Shown piece by piece: positions 11,995-25,158 of a DNA stretch of 64,000 nt. Source of the stretch: Macrotrachela quadricornifera. Its lineage: Eukaryota > Rotifera > Eurotatoria > Philodinida > Philodinidae. The stretch covers positions 192,315-256,314 of the forward strand of contig JAJEKB010020480.1 of the NCBI GenBank assembly GCA_022393335.1. The letters are read 5' to 3'. Made by a program: the position numbers and the translations under genes. The notes under the pieces were generated by a model, which worked only from the letters and a program-made list of their open reading frames with translations, did no database searches and was not told where the DNA came from. The stretch's first letter is position 1, and the number at the start of each line of letters is the position of its first letter.

Positions 11995-12625
11995 CAGAAC
12001 TCGTGCTCGTTAACGAGGAAACCATTCCAACTGATCCATGTCGATTTAGCTCACGTTTGGCAGTCACCAAGCAAAGAAAATCCCTAAGAAGATATATGCC
12101 CATATTGTGATTTGACGGAGATATTCACGTGTTACTCAAATTTCTCTGTAAGCGCCTGATTTTCTAACAATATCCTATTTTGGAATTTTGAGCTGGAATT
12201 TGAATCACATATAACTCTCAAAAAGACTAACTTAGGAAAAAATTTCAGAAGTTATAGACATAGCATCATCGAGATAAGAAATTTTCCAAAATATTCATGT
12301 TTTGTAACTTTACAATATCTATAGCAAGGAGCCTACTTTTTGGAAAATTCATATTTCGATAATTTCATATCCAAAACTCCTGAAATGTTTTCCATAAGCT
12401 AATATAATTAAGGGCTTTATATGGGTTAAGTTTCAACGCAAAAATTGAAAATAAGATATTTCCAGAGAATCAGGCTCCTACGGAGAAATTTGAGTAAAAC
12501 CTGAATATCTCAGTCAAATCACAACGTTGACACATATCTTCTAGAACTTTTTCTTAGCATGATGATTCCTACATATGAGTAAAATATGAGCAAAATCGGT
12601 GTGGATCTGTTGAAGCGGTTCCCTC
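11995..12625. mobile_element. Foldback element, ~310-bp arms
   Basis: The two halves are inverted copies meeting near 12310. Paired blocks include ACTCAAATTTCTC at about 12136 with GAGAAATTTGAGT at about 12483, GTGATTTGAC / GTCAAATCAC, and a GATCCA-GTCGATTT-GCTCA block near the left end with its complement near the right end. It contains no ORF of note and lies just downstream of the EGF/type II membrane gene. Confidence 0.75.
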
Positions 12626-12966
12626 ATTAGTGATATTAAGGTCACCAATAGTCAAGTAGCAAACAGATGCTTTCATTATTTTCAAAGCACATTTTATCAT
12701 TTGGAATCTGTAAGTCGCGGGATCAGTTTTTTCGTCTTATACGCCATCATTTTTAATCATTAGATAAATACGAAAACATAGTTATATTGACAGATAAAAA
12801 AGAAAATCAGATCAATTGTTGTATGGCTAAAGCAAAGAGCATCAAAAAGCAAACGAAGATGAAATCAAGATTCAACTGGAAAAGCAAGTGAAATAGTACT
12901 TTTCTAAGCGAATTTGCCGTGCGCGTTGTCAATGATAATGGCTCCTTTTCGAGTAGTATGGACATC

Positions 12967-15900
12967 TTAACCTGTTGCACAAACACTAGAACTGGCATTT
13001 GAACAGATGCGGAAGGCAATATCATCTATGGCCATATCATTTCCTGACGGATTAGCAGTGTTTGAAATCATTATTAGGACGACCGAAGTATTCACAGCTA
13101 TAAATGAAATGCCATATTTCGTCCAGGTCATGCTGCTATATTCAGGTATGTCGCCTGTACTTATTTGTCCAATTAAAGTGTTGTCAGACGTTGATGTTCG
13201 AATTTCAAATAGAACATTCGGTTTAGCAAGACCAAATGGTCCAACAAGATTAGTCAAGTAGGCCGAAAATTCATACCTTTGACCAATACACAAATTATTA
13301 ATTGTTGTCTTATAAAATTGGCTAGGATTAGGATCTGCATTGGCTAAAAACATGTATCCACCGATGTCATTAGATGTATGATCTATGGCTCCCGTATGCC
13401 AAACAGTGTTAACATTAGGAACCGCATTAGTCAAAGCAAAATAACCGTCAGATATCGAACTTGTGAACACTTGTTGATAAGTTGTAGTGAAGTTAAAGTC
13501 AGCCGGCGTTGCTGAGGAAAATGCAGCTAGACCAGAGCCAAATGTAACCAAAAAAATCGGAGGTACACTGGTTGCATTTTCATCAGCACATAAAGCTCCA
13601 GATTCTGGAAAAATAAATAAAAAACGTAAAAATGCTACAATATGAAAAGGCATTATCGTAGCCATTCAACATACGAATTTCACAACTTGGACCGCTAAAG
13701 CCAGTTGCACACAAACATGTGTTTGTTTGGATGCATGTTCCATTATTTTTACATTCAGGATAACATGAGACTAAAACGAAAAAATTCCGATTCAAACTGT
13801 TTCTCCAAATTTTCAAAGTATTAAGTTTTGTAGAAAATGACTTGATTTGCATTTAAGAAATTGTTTACAAGTACTATTAGGTGATTGAAAGACAACGATT
13901 TTTGTGATCCGCAGCGATAAGTTTAATTGAAGTTTCATTCAAAAATTCAATAATTGATATGCTTAGAAACACTATTAAGATAGTGTGAAAAGTTTGAATC
14001 AAAGCATATCAAATTATTAAAATATAGGATAGAATATGTACTAGATTGAACCGCATTCGTTAGCATTATCTTTCAAAATTTCGTCAACAACTAACAAAGT
14101 AATAGTGTTTAGAATTTTTAACTAAATTTTATGAAAATATTGCACTATTTTTTACGTAACATAATGGTAATTATATTTCGTACCAAAGGATATTGTCAGC
14201 ATACGAAGGCTCTTTTATCGTGAACGTACGATTCTGGAATTTGAATATGAATGAAGAACGAAAAAAATTGATTCTTGAGTGATAGAAACAATGAAGTTAC
14301 TTGAAATCAATAGAGTCAGTGGAAACCATAAGATTTGTTTGGAATTACGTGGAATAAGAAGAAGCGGACGAGATCAATCTTCATTTGTGTTCGTGTATTC
14401 GTAAAAGTGTTCTAGGAAATGCGAGTTTGAATGAATAAAAACTTCTGTTTAGAATATTTTTCAGGCTGAAAAGCTAATTTCCAGATTTTTGATATAATGT
14501 CACATATAATGTATTGGAAAGTTAGCTTTTCAGTATGGAAAGTATCCTAAACAGAATTTTTTATTCGTTGGAACTCTTATTTCCTAAGACTTTTTTATGT
14601 GTACATGGGCACTGATAAAGACCGATCTTGCTCGCCTCCATTTATTCAATGTAATTTCAGAAGTGATTTCATTGATTTTATCATCATTGTATCCACTATT
14701 CCTTCTTGCAATGGCATCACTTAAAGCCAATCAGAATAAATGCACTGCCAGAATTATATAATAAGCTTTTTCTCCTTGATGTATGTTCTCTTCATCTGCA
14801 ACCTCTCACAGCACATACTCAAATCGGTTACTCTGCTGAAATTCCATTACAAAATTATACTTTTCAATAAAAAAGTAACCTCTGATATTCCTGATGCCAA
14901 TTATTACATCTACTACGCAGTTGTAGTGATATATGTTAATCGTATTTTAGGTTTGAATCTCACAGAAAATACAATGAAATCTTTTTTTTTTTCTATGCAG
15001 AGGAGAGAGATCCTGGTACATTTCTAAACGTAGGACTTCAAATACGTGACTCACATGCTGTTGTTGTAGTGATACTAGTCGTTGTTGTAGTGACGCTAGT
15101 CGTTGATGTGCTAGTGGGCGTACTGCTTGTTGTAATTTTGTGACTTTCAGTAACAGCTAAAATTCAAAAAATTAACTATCGCTCATTGAACAAACTACAC
15201 GTGTACCTTTACAAATTTTCGAAACGGATATGAGTCTGACTTAGGCTGTATCTTTCAAAGGATAGTACGACTTACACTCCATCCATTCTCTCCGTTCTAT
15301 ATAGAAAAGTACAACTCTTTCATTCAAAGATATAACTAGATAGTCAAAAAGGTGTATCACCTATATTATGTTTGAAGGGTGACGTAGTCATATGGCACGA
15401 AAGTTTCACATCTTTCAAGTGTACTACGATAATATAACTTCAAAAATGCATAACGTCAAATACTGGTGAATAAATATATTCATATTGTAGTTTATGTATA
15501 AGTATGAGCATGAATATTGATCTCGATATTGAACGTGCTAGTGGGAGTGTAAACGACGAGAACAACTTCACTATGTGCTGCCTAAACATATATCTCCGTG
15601 CGAAATCACAATCCATGTGATTCGAACCGGATAAAAACCATTGATATACCGCTGATTCTTTTTAAAAATAGTTTTTTGTATCTAAACACTTTAATAATTT
15701 TCAAGTCGGTTAAAACTAACAGAATCGACAAGAGAAGGTCAAATCAATCCCGATTTTGAGATAATTTTTCTATTGAAGATAGTAGCAAAAGTTTTTGTAA
15801 TTAAAATATATTATTGAACTGTCTCTTTCTCGATAAACTTCAATTCTCTCTGATAATGAATTGAAATTCGACTAAAAACTACTGTCTACAATCGTTAATA

Positions 15901-18900
15901 GTTGGAACCAATATTTGTAAGGGCTATTATCGATTCTTTCGAGTACCGCGATATATCGACGTTACTGAAAATAAATATGCACCATGGGAACTAACTTCAT
16001 GAATAGCACTACATCGGTAAACAGAAAGAAAATTTTTAAGAACTAGCTGCGATAACACTGAACGGTTATAATATTTGAGATAATCATATGCGAAGCTGTT
16101 TTTTTGTCAGATAGTTTTGTATGCGAGTATCCAACATGCTAAAATGTCGTCTTTCACTTATGGTGCATAAATTTTAGCTTTTGAATTGGCTAGTTTCGTA
16201 GATATGATCACTGTACATCAGTCATTCATTGATTTTTTTGACCTTTTATGATTCTAATAGATGGCTGTACCGATAGGTACTCTCTCTCCTTTCTTTCCTT
16301 TCCTTACCGAGGGTAGCAGTAACGAAACAAATTAACATCTTTAAAATTCGTTACAATGGCTACTAAAAATGACTTATTAAACACTTGATATATTACTTTA
16401 TAACTTGCAAAAGGACTAAAATGTAGTTAATGAGAGTGGAAATGTGATTCTATGGTCATTTTTTACGTCATCCATAGAAAAAAATTTACATGAGCTTTTA
16501 GGAGAAATCAAATTATCAGGCGATTTAAGTGGACGGAGGCGATAATATTTTAGTTTTTGATTGCGTCTTCTACATGATTTTATTGGAGCTTATCAAATAT
16601 CTCAGAACTAGAAGTAATTCGTATGCACTTTTTAATTTTCCAATAAATGATGTGTTGCATATTCATATTAGCGCACATTGTCATCAATGAAAGCTTGCGG
16701 ATATCAGAGTTCGTGCTCTTAAACGTTGTGTTCTCTAAAGGACATAAACGTACTTCACAATGTAGTTTCATGCATTATGAAACATCTGCAGTGGTTTAAA
16801 TGTTCCTGTATTCTTTTTTATAGTCATATGCTAGGTGTTCCCAGTTTCAGAAAATCAGAACGCTTGAAAGGTTCCTGTTCCTAGGAATCGAGAACACATA
16901 AAGGACTCTTAAGAACTGGAAACCGCATACTATCTTCAAAACATAGAAAGTTATAGCCTATTTTCCGTTCTTAGAAATCCTTTATATGCTTTGAGTTCCT
17001 TAGAACAGAAACGGAAGCTTCCATACCCTACATATATTTTCGACTCTCAGAAACTGACACCTCTAAGTTATCTCCTAGTAGAAATACCTATCAAAAGAGC
17101 ACGGCTTGACAGCATAAATACTCTAGGACATTTTACGTGTGTGAATACCGTTCATGTACTCTATGTAGCACTTAGTCTTGTCGTTCGAAGGATATCTAGA
17201 GAAACTTTTATATCGAAAATTAGACGGAAGTTATCTAACAAAGAAAAATGATCGAATTAAATACAATTGCTTGCTTTACAGTACAGAACGTCAACAAGGA
17301 AGTGCTCTACATATACTTCAATAAGATGTTAGTTTAATATTATTTTCGATTCAATAATATTGAACACAAAATAAATCTTTAAATAGTTATCATAGGTCAC
17401 TACAGCACACAAAAATCGCATAGGAGTACTCAAGAAATACTCAATATTACACGGCGAATACTCGATGGTTGTACTCAGACTCAAATATGAGCACTCATAA
17501 ATTCTTGCAATATTTTCCAACATAAGTACTCGGCTATACAAATCTTTACTAGGGTAAGCTGTCAGAAACATAATGAATTTCTACATTAGATAATGATTAT
17601 GGCCTCACTCTCACCCTCTGGATTTATTTTTGTCTCATTTAAGAATATATTTCGCAATGTATGAATCTAATATTCTGTATTATCATATCTTGCTTTCAGG
17701 ATTGGGTTAAGAGAATTTAATCAAGCTAAGTCATTCATCGCTTTAGAAAGAAAAAATATTATAGATAAAGGATAAATGGTTTCAAAAGAAACATCTATAA
17801 TCAGGTCATAATTAATCAACTGATGACTAATAACATACATTGAGATGTGCTATGAACGGATCCGATCAACTTAATTTGTTATCTCTGAAGTAATTCGACT
17901 TCTTTTATATATCGAATGAATCACAAATAGAAAATGTTAGACAATTAACACATAATTTGCATGAGATATAGTTTGAAAACTTCGAATTGGTTAAATTGTC
18001 CAACTTCTCTTAAGTACATACCCAAGAAAATAATTGCTGCTAGAAATGCGGCTAAAAGAATACAGCATAATAAACCCATTATAATACAACAGCAGCAACA
18101 ACTTGTTATAAATGCTCCACGTCTCCTAAATTAGAGTCCATATAAATTAATATAAAAGAATATTTCAATTAGAAAAATACTCACCTTTTTTTTCTTTTAT
18201 TTTCTTCATCATTTTCTCTCATAATCCAATAAAACGTGCACAGACGTGGGTGTTGATCTTGTACCATAGCTTCGTCTTTTACGGAAACAATTGTAGTTTT
18301 GTTTGAAGTTGGTGTCGAGAAATCATGTCTTGATATAGAGTATAGGTCTGTGTACTAAAACAGACGAAACATCATACCCATAAATAAATAAAAACACAAG
18401 AAAACAACTCATTTTCCATTGCTGAAAAGTACGAACATCGATATTTGGGCACTCAATATCAGAACGACTCCTCTAGTTTTCTTGTTTTTTTTTCTTATAA
18501 AATATTACTCGCTATTATCTGTTACAAGTCTCAAATAAGGTTATCAATGAAATGTAGAGTAATGATCTGCCGTTTAAAACACTCTTAATTTAGTGAAACA
18601 TTTTTCTCCTAATAGATTGTTTCATATTTTTCTGACAAGTTTTCTTTGGATCTTATATCAAATTGTTTAAAACATCGATATTTTTACATTGGTTTAAAAG
18701 ATCAAGTTTTCGTGAAAAAAAATCAAAAAGGAAATAGTGACTTTTTTGTAAAACAAACCTGTCAACAGAACGTAGTAAACTGTTCTACTCCAAATATTGA
18801 TGAATCTATTGATAATGAATACACTATTCAAGTCGAAAAAATAGATAGAACATTTTATATCGCAAGATAAAATCGTGCTTATCAGAGGCTTTATGAATTC

Positions 18901-19352
18901 TTTCTCATATTATTTTATTCAATTTGTTATTTGCGGTTGTGGCAAATCTTCTATTCAAAAATAAATCTTATTACTTTGTTCGATTGACTGAAACTTTCTT
19001 CCCGCATTGATATTGGCGTTATTGCGTACGAATCTCTCAACGGCATAATTATTCTTTTGCGATAAGTTGATGATCGAGTAACCCACTTTAAATGAACAGA
19101 TGGATGAATTTTATTCTTCTCATGGTTTAACGATTGACTTCGTTTTGTCCCATGATTCGACAATAAACTCATCTTGTCAAAATTACTTGACGATCGATTT
19201 ATTTGTCCACTACAGCTTGAATACCAACATAACTTTTCTTGATTGGTTGATGATGAATTCATGCGTGTGAAATCAGAAGATGAATTTGTTAAGTGATCTG
19301 GATTATTTGGTAGAAGATTTGTCTTGCTCTTATTGATCGATGATCGATACAT
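12967..19352 (-). CDS. Type II membrane protein: TM, Thr-rich stalk, EGF, rotifer-type domain
   Basis: Six exons join in one frame, giving 495 residues: 19352-18975, 18354-18185, 18125-18022, 15156-15055, 13770-13675 and 13604-12967. Residues 1-182 form a Ser/Asn-rich cytosolic part ending in a basic KRKKRRRG run. A Cys-rich membrane segment follows (about 192-217, CCCCCIIMGLLCC), then a Thr/Ser stalk (218-251) and one EGF module (about 252-283, CYPECKNNGTC...CLCATGFSGPSCE). The C-terminal domain of about 210 residues contains PPIFLVTFGSG, WHTGAIDHT and MAIDDIAFRIC, and resembles MAM/galactose-binding beta-sandwich domains. The protein probably sits in the plasma membrane with its C-terminus outside, as an adhesion or lectin-like protein (inference). 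The EGF and stalk exons are symmetrical phase 1-1. Exon 1 is the least certain: its frame stays open upstream to about 19476, and an internal start in exon 2 is possible. The 2.9-kb intron is unusually long for this window. Confidence 0.7.
14340..14660. mobile_element. Foldback/MITE in an intron of the type II membrane gene
   Basis: Inverted halves meet near 14500: GAAAAGCTAA at about 14468 pairs with TTAGCTTTTC at about 14541, AAACTTCTGTTTAG with CTAAACAGAAT, and GGACGAGATC at about 14354 with its counterpart near 14635. No ORF. It lies in the intron between the Thr-rich stalk exon and the EGF exon. Confidence 0.7.
16870..17015. repeat. Small imperfect inverted repeat in the long intron
   Basis: GTTCCTAGGAATCGAGAAC with AAAGGACTCTTAAGAAC at about 16880-16920 mirrors GTTCTTAGAAATCCTTTATA with GAGTTCCTTAGAAC at about 16963-17007. 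It is a MITE-sized stem-loop in the 2.9-kb intron. The rest of the intron shows nothing I can identify. Confidence 0.5.
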
Positions 19353-19479
19353 CTTTTGTACATGAACTGATGAATATCTTCTTTTAATTTGATTATCTAT
19401 TGGTTTTTTATTGATGACGCTTTGACAAGTCCTTGGTAAGTTAAAAGAGAGGTTATTGATGGACAGTGGTTCCTTTTAT

Positions 19480-20000
19480 GATATTAAAATCTGTTTAGTA
19501 TGTTATTTTATAGATATAAATGATTACATACGGGTGTTTGTGATTTGTGGACAGTTCTCACTGTTACTTTATGAATTGATGATGCCATTTTCAAAATTGC
19601 AGCTTTATTTATCGTTTAAAAGAGTTTCCATATTCTCGAATCTTGGCAATATTAGTTCCTGCAAAAAGAAAGAAAGATTTTTACATAAATTTATTGTTAT
19701 GAACTATAATTATTCTTATCATTTGCTTTAATGACATTAGATTGATTAAGGTAAACACAAAAATATCATGATCAACTTCGCTTTTGACAGAGCTTATTGG
19801 TTGGTGAAGCTAATGCCTCACTACGCACTATTCGCCATTATTGAGCTTATTCTCAAGATTAATTCATACTCGATTCTGGTATGATTCGTCTAAATGAATG
19901 TCATTTTGGCATAACTATTGAAATATGAAAAAGTCGAATAAGGGAACTCACCAATTGTTCAATCACTTTTGAGTGAAAACTACTTGCATTATGTGACTTT
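19480..20000. other. Upstream region of the type II membrane gene
   Basis: No gene is recognised. As the 5' flank of the minus-strand gene starting near 19352 it should contain the promoter, but no clear TATA or initiator could be chosen. Confidence 0.35.
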
Positions 20001-20004
20001 ATAG

Positions 20005-20435
20005 AAGTTAATGGTATTTTGAAAAAGTGTTTGATAGGTAGCTTATTGTTACGAAAATACTTCATTTATAAGATATAGTTTTTCGTAAGTGCTGTAGCCC
20101 TTCTTAGAAACATCAAAAAAAGTTGATTTTTGAATTGTGACTTGAAAATTTACATAGAAACAGGCTTCAACGAGAACAGCAAATTTGATGAAACAAACAA
20201 ATCAAAAGACCTAAAACTTTCACAAAATACTATTCTCGCTGAGGTTTAGTTCTATTTAAAATTCCAAGTTAAAATTTGAAAATCAATTTTTCTGATATTT
20301 CTAAAAAAACAAAGGGCACCCATTACAAATGGAGTATTTTGAAACAATAAACTACCTATGCGAAATCTTTTCAGAGTATCATCATTTCCTTTAGAATAAC
20401 AAAACGTAAATAGTTTCAATCCAAAAGCGATTAAA
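20005..20435. mobile_element. Foldback element, ~200-bp arms
   Basis: About 20005-20215 pairs with about 20230-20435. Blocks are ATAGGTAGCTTATTGTT with its diverged complement near 20345, AACATC-AAAAAAGTTGATTTT with AAATCAATTTTTCTGATAT, and GAGAACAG with CTATTCTC at the centre. No coding capacity. Confidence 0.7.
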
Positions 20436-23400
20436 TAGATACTGATCTTCATTTGTTAGTAACATCTTTTAGCTTATTCTCACAGAGTTGGATGGCAACT
20501 GCATCAAATTGTAGAATACTGAACTCAAAAGCTTAGAGTATATGTATCCTAGTATGTGTCGTCTGTTTTGTTCTAATATTACTCAAAGTCACGAATCGGT
20601 CGTAAAATTGATAGAGAAATAATCAATTGAGATTCTGATTTATCAACTTTCGTGCGTTTAAAGATTGAAACTGATAGCATGAACTTAATGAGATCAAAAT
20701 TTGAAACATGCTATAGCTTCTGTTGCTAATTGTAAATAGTTTTCTTTATTATTTATTTTCAAACAAAGATTTTTCTTACTGCTTCATTTAACTCTTTAGA
20801 CATTTACTATAAGCAAATAGTTCAAACATTCTAGAAAATATCATAGATATGCATTCTTTAATTGAATATGGATACGCTGCCTCACAATCTGTGAAGTTCC
20901 CATAGTACTTGTCACGTCTTGGATGTCGAGAGGAAAGTGAATCATGAACTTTTATTCTATATACTTCAACAAGATATCTTCGAAACTTCGTCTAGTTAAA
21001 ATGTATTCTGTAATGCTCAGGAATAGTTACATCCATCAGAAGTCAAGCATTGAGAGATCAGGAGTTGTCTGTTGTAGTTGAGTATTTCGCAGAGTACCTT
21101 TGGGTGTTTTTAGCATTAATAGGTCTATATTGAAGAATTACTTTGATTTGCACTGGGATTTTAACCACGAACCACGAATAGAACGGTTTTCTATGCAATA
21201 GAAGCTTGACCAAAACGCCGACTCGTTGCAAAAGAAAATCAGTCAAGTTCATAGGATTTCTCTCGAACAAATATCGTTTTTGTCAGATTGTGATGCTCTA
21301 AATAAATATCTTCTTACTTTCACGAAAATCTTAATCCAGAAGTTTAATAGTATTCTATTTTCCTCTAAGTACTCTTCATTGCTACTGATTACAGATAACT
21401 GAATTTTGTGGAGAAGAACTTTTCGTTTAAACGCCCTACAAATTTTCTGCAGAGAATGGTAAATAGTAAATCCTGTTTGCATAAGACTTTGAAGGAACTT
21501 GAACCAATTTACTGATGGACGATTATATGCTTACACCCAAGCATGATAAGTGACTTAATATTACCGTCCCTAGAATTAGTCGAAAATATTTGTAAATTAA
21601 TTTTTCTTACACACGATTTTGTGGAAATTCTATCGACTGGTTACTGTACCATACGCTTCGTACCTTCACCCATCTTATGGGTGTCGCTATATAATCGTCT
21701 ATGGGTAAATTGACTCTAGTTTCTTCAAAGTCGTATGACACATGACTCTCTATATACCATTCGGCGCATCTCAAAAAGCTCTACAATATGGTATATTTGT
21801 TTTTTTTATTTTTAAATAGGTCACTTTGTCTTTTCATCGCAAGTAGAAAGATTTTTTAGAGTGTAGGTGATCATCATTTATATCTGACACTAATAAGAAA
21901 AACGTTTTTTGATAACAAAGATTCGACAGTTTTCTAGAGTTTGAAATTCCATGTTCTGGCATGTAAAAAAATTAATTTCTGGTATATAGGATGGCAGAAA
22001 GGTATCGGGATTTAGTGCAATTCTTTCTAGGACAGTTTCATGAGGAACTTACGTTGAATGAAATAAAATCTGTACAAGAGAAAATATTCATATAAAATCT
22101 AATAGGAGCTTGCTATTTACTGATGTATTTGGCAAAAAGAAAGGCATGATCGAATAAACATCTGTTAGGATTCAGTACTGAAGTATCAATAAAAAAAAGA
22201 TGACCTTCAAACTTGAGTTGTAAAAAAAAATTTATTCTGCTAGCTAATTCAAAATTCTATTAAGTTTAATTACTCCTATTGAATACTTGTACGAATGTAG
22301 CTGAGCAATCGAAAGAAAAATACCTTAATTCATAAATAGAAGAACTAGAAGAGAGAAATAGATTTTTGTTCGATTTTTTTATTGATAAATCTGTGACGAG
22401 ATATCTTGACTATTTTTTTTACTGATTTTTGTTATCTCTTCTTCATATTACGCAATATTTCAAGTGATCATACGACTAATAACAAATATAGTTCGATTAG
22501 CTTATCTATATCAATATTATCATTATTCTAGATCCAATTTCTCTCATGGATTTTGATAGCAGTGGCTGTCCGGTAAGAATTCTATTCACATGGAATGGCG
22601 ACATTTTTTAATGCTAGAAACATTTGTAAGGAAGAGATCTATTCGAACTGTCAGATTAAGAACGAAGAAGTTTATTGCTAAATTTATAGTATGAATGATA
22701 ATTAATAAAAAAAATATTTTACAAAATTTTTCAATCCGACGGAATCTTCACTTTGTGAATATTATTCAAGAGACTATTGAGAAAGAACTTATGCTTCCTT
22801 TGTTCTACATTAAGTCGAACTATCGCTGTTATATCGAATTAGTAATGATTGTGCAAGCAGTATAAAGATGATTAAAAACAACATTCAGAAGGATATATCT
22901 AGTTGTTATCTCACGATACTGTTCAATCTATAAAATCGAATTGTACGTACAGATAAAAATTTGATGAACGCACATCAGATAACGAATCATGATTAACAGA
23001 CTCATTAGAATTTTTATCTCCATAAACTATTTTTTATGTCAGAAATGTCTCTCACAATACTGTTCCAATGAAGCATGATTTTGTTAACAGTCAGCATAGG
23101 AATTTTATTCTCTTTTTCTTTTTGATTAAATAAACTAAAAGAATCCCTAAAGAAGCAATAACTTTGATCAAAGTTGCTATATAAAAACACAAAATGCGAT
23201 TTTTTTAATCAAATATGCGCATAATCGGTGCTCTACTAGTTGTATATATTAAAACCTAGAATATACGGCAGTGAATGTTTCTTTTTTAGGATAGAAGAAA
23301 ATAGGGATGAATATCAAATTTTGCCAACATATTCAATTGTTTCTGAAACTCTTATTTTCATGAATTAGTAGTATTCCCAGAAGAACATTCTCTGTTTATA

Positions 23401-24348
23401 TCGAGTATGATTGGATGGAGTGTGCTCAAAAATGATATTCTTCCATCATTAAACCTGGTATTTCAGTAGAACGATGCGAAACTTGTACTTCGCATAATTA
23501 TGATGCACGAACAATTTTTCGTCTATTCTAAACAGGACGCACCCACCATCATATATTCTAGATTCAAATATATTGAATTAGCCAAAATGAGACGAAATTT
23601 ACTTGTTCAATCAACTGGAAAAAAAGTAATATTGAAAGAAACTCTTATCAAATAAAACCTTGTAAAGTAATAAATCATATTTATATTAATAAAATATATG
23701 GCATTTTTTAGAGAATTAAAAAGGAAATCTTTTGATAAAATATGCACAAGTATTTCTAAATCACGTGAAACTTTCATAGTTTGCAGATCATGTTAATCTG
23801 ATAAAATCTATAAGACCAGTGTTTTAAAATTCATTAATAAATGCGTACATATTGATGACAATATTTTCCATGCTTTTTGTGTATAATCACAAACAGCAGT
23901 TGCAGAATTTAAGAATTTTAATAAATAATTCAATTGCTCTAGTACAATTCTGTGCTTCATTATATACTTTATTTCTAACAGGAAAATAATTGTACACTAG
24001 TATGATTGAATTTTGCTGAAAAAAAAAAGATCGAAGCAGAACTCTGCTTTTGATGAAACGATATGCTTCCTCTGTATAGTTTTCTTGATGTATGACATAA
24101 CATACTATACAAGAATTCTTAAACTTTGCTTTTCGAACAAAGTTCACTTTAATAAGACAAAAATTTTTCTCATATGAAATATTTTATAGTTTTCATCAGA
24201 TTTATTTATTGAATAGGAATTATCATGAGTATTGTATTCATAAAGCAAAAAATATGGCAAAAACATTTAAATAATTGAACCAGCAATTAACACTTGAGTA
24301 TTGAAAGCAGGAGATCTTCTATTCAATTTTTCCATAATAAGATATAAA
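20436..24348. other. 3.9 kb without a recognised gene
   Basis: Only short, low-complexity ORFs occur. One AG-flanked, GT-ended open piece at about 22532-22575 (containing MDFDSSGCP) could be a mini-exon but has no partner. The minus ORFs at 21058-21482 are not recognisable. No tRNA-like or structured RNA pattern was found by eye. Confidence 0.4.
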
Positions 24349-25158
24349 CTAAAAAAATTTCATTTCAACATTGTCAATAACATTATTGATTTGTTCCATC
24401 CATTTACGCACATATCGAGCGATAACTGTTGAATGAAGCTGATGAGTTAATGATGGAGCGAATGGATGTTTTTTTGAAAACTGTATTCGATGAATTTCAT
24501 TAATTCCCGAAAATTCCACGGAATAAACACTTAGAAGACCTCGATATCTACAAATAATTTTATTTTTTATGTTGTCTTGTATTTGTTTAAATAATGTATT
24601 AATGTTGTGTGCATGTTCCGTATTGAACTTGAATAGATCAGTAATTGAATTATAATAATAAGACATCGCATTATGTGCTTCCAAGAATAGATCGTTTAGA
24701 TATCCCTGTGAAAAAATCAAAAAATGAATTCAAAAGATTTTTTCTAAATTACTTTGTCAATATTCTGTTTTTGATGAAATTGAATATGATATTGAGATGA
24801 TGGTAGGCCAGAATGTGTGAAATTCATTTCTGTATCAATAGATTGATGAAAGTTTTCAAAAACTGTTCTTCGGTCCATCTAGTTCAAAAATATACATAAA
24901 AGAATGATTCGAATCTTTTTCATAAGTCTAAATTATATTTACAATTTTTTCAATCTCATTTAATGTATGAACAATATTTTTTGTTTCTTTTGCAAGTAGT
25001 TTTAATTCATGTTTTACACATAATATACGTTTTTGCACTTGGCACATATTGTCATTTCCTAATTTTTGGAAACTAAAACCAAATATAAAGTGTACCAACA
25101 TCATAATAAGCATTAAATTTAATAAAGTACACATTTTTTTAGCTAAAGATATAAGCAT
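24349..25158 (-). CDS. Orphan secreted protein, 232 aa, three exons
   Basis: Exons 25158-24943, 24878-24753 and 24705-24349 join with three-base precision, all in phase 0, at GT-AG introns of 64 and 47 bp. An in-frame TAA just before the ATG fixes the start. Residues 9-30 (CTLLNLMLIMMLVHFIFGFS) form a signal peptide with likely cleavage near 30. The mature part is about 200 residues, hydrophilic and helical, with three cysteines (39, 47 and one in IICRYRG). The last third is basic with a KKHPFAPSLTHQLHSTVIAR segment. I recognise no family. The regular gene structure and signal peptide argue for a real secreted or luminal protein. Confidence 0.6.

Noticed and set aside
13007..13261. 84-codon plus-strand ORF
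   Set aside because: Antisense shadow of the C-terminal domain exon of the minus-strand membrane protein.
18646..18870. 74-codon plus ORF
   Set aside because: Lies in the first intron of the minus-strand membrane gene and shows no family feature or splice partner.
22532..22575. AG-...-GT bounded mini-exon with MDFDSSGCP
   Set aside because: Only one isolated piece; no neighbouring exon in a compatible phase.
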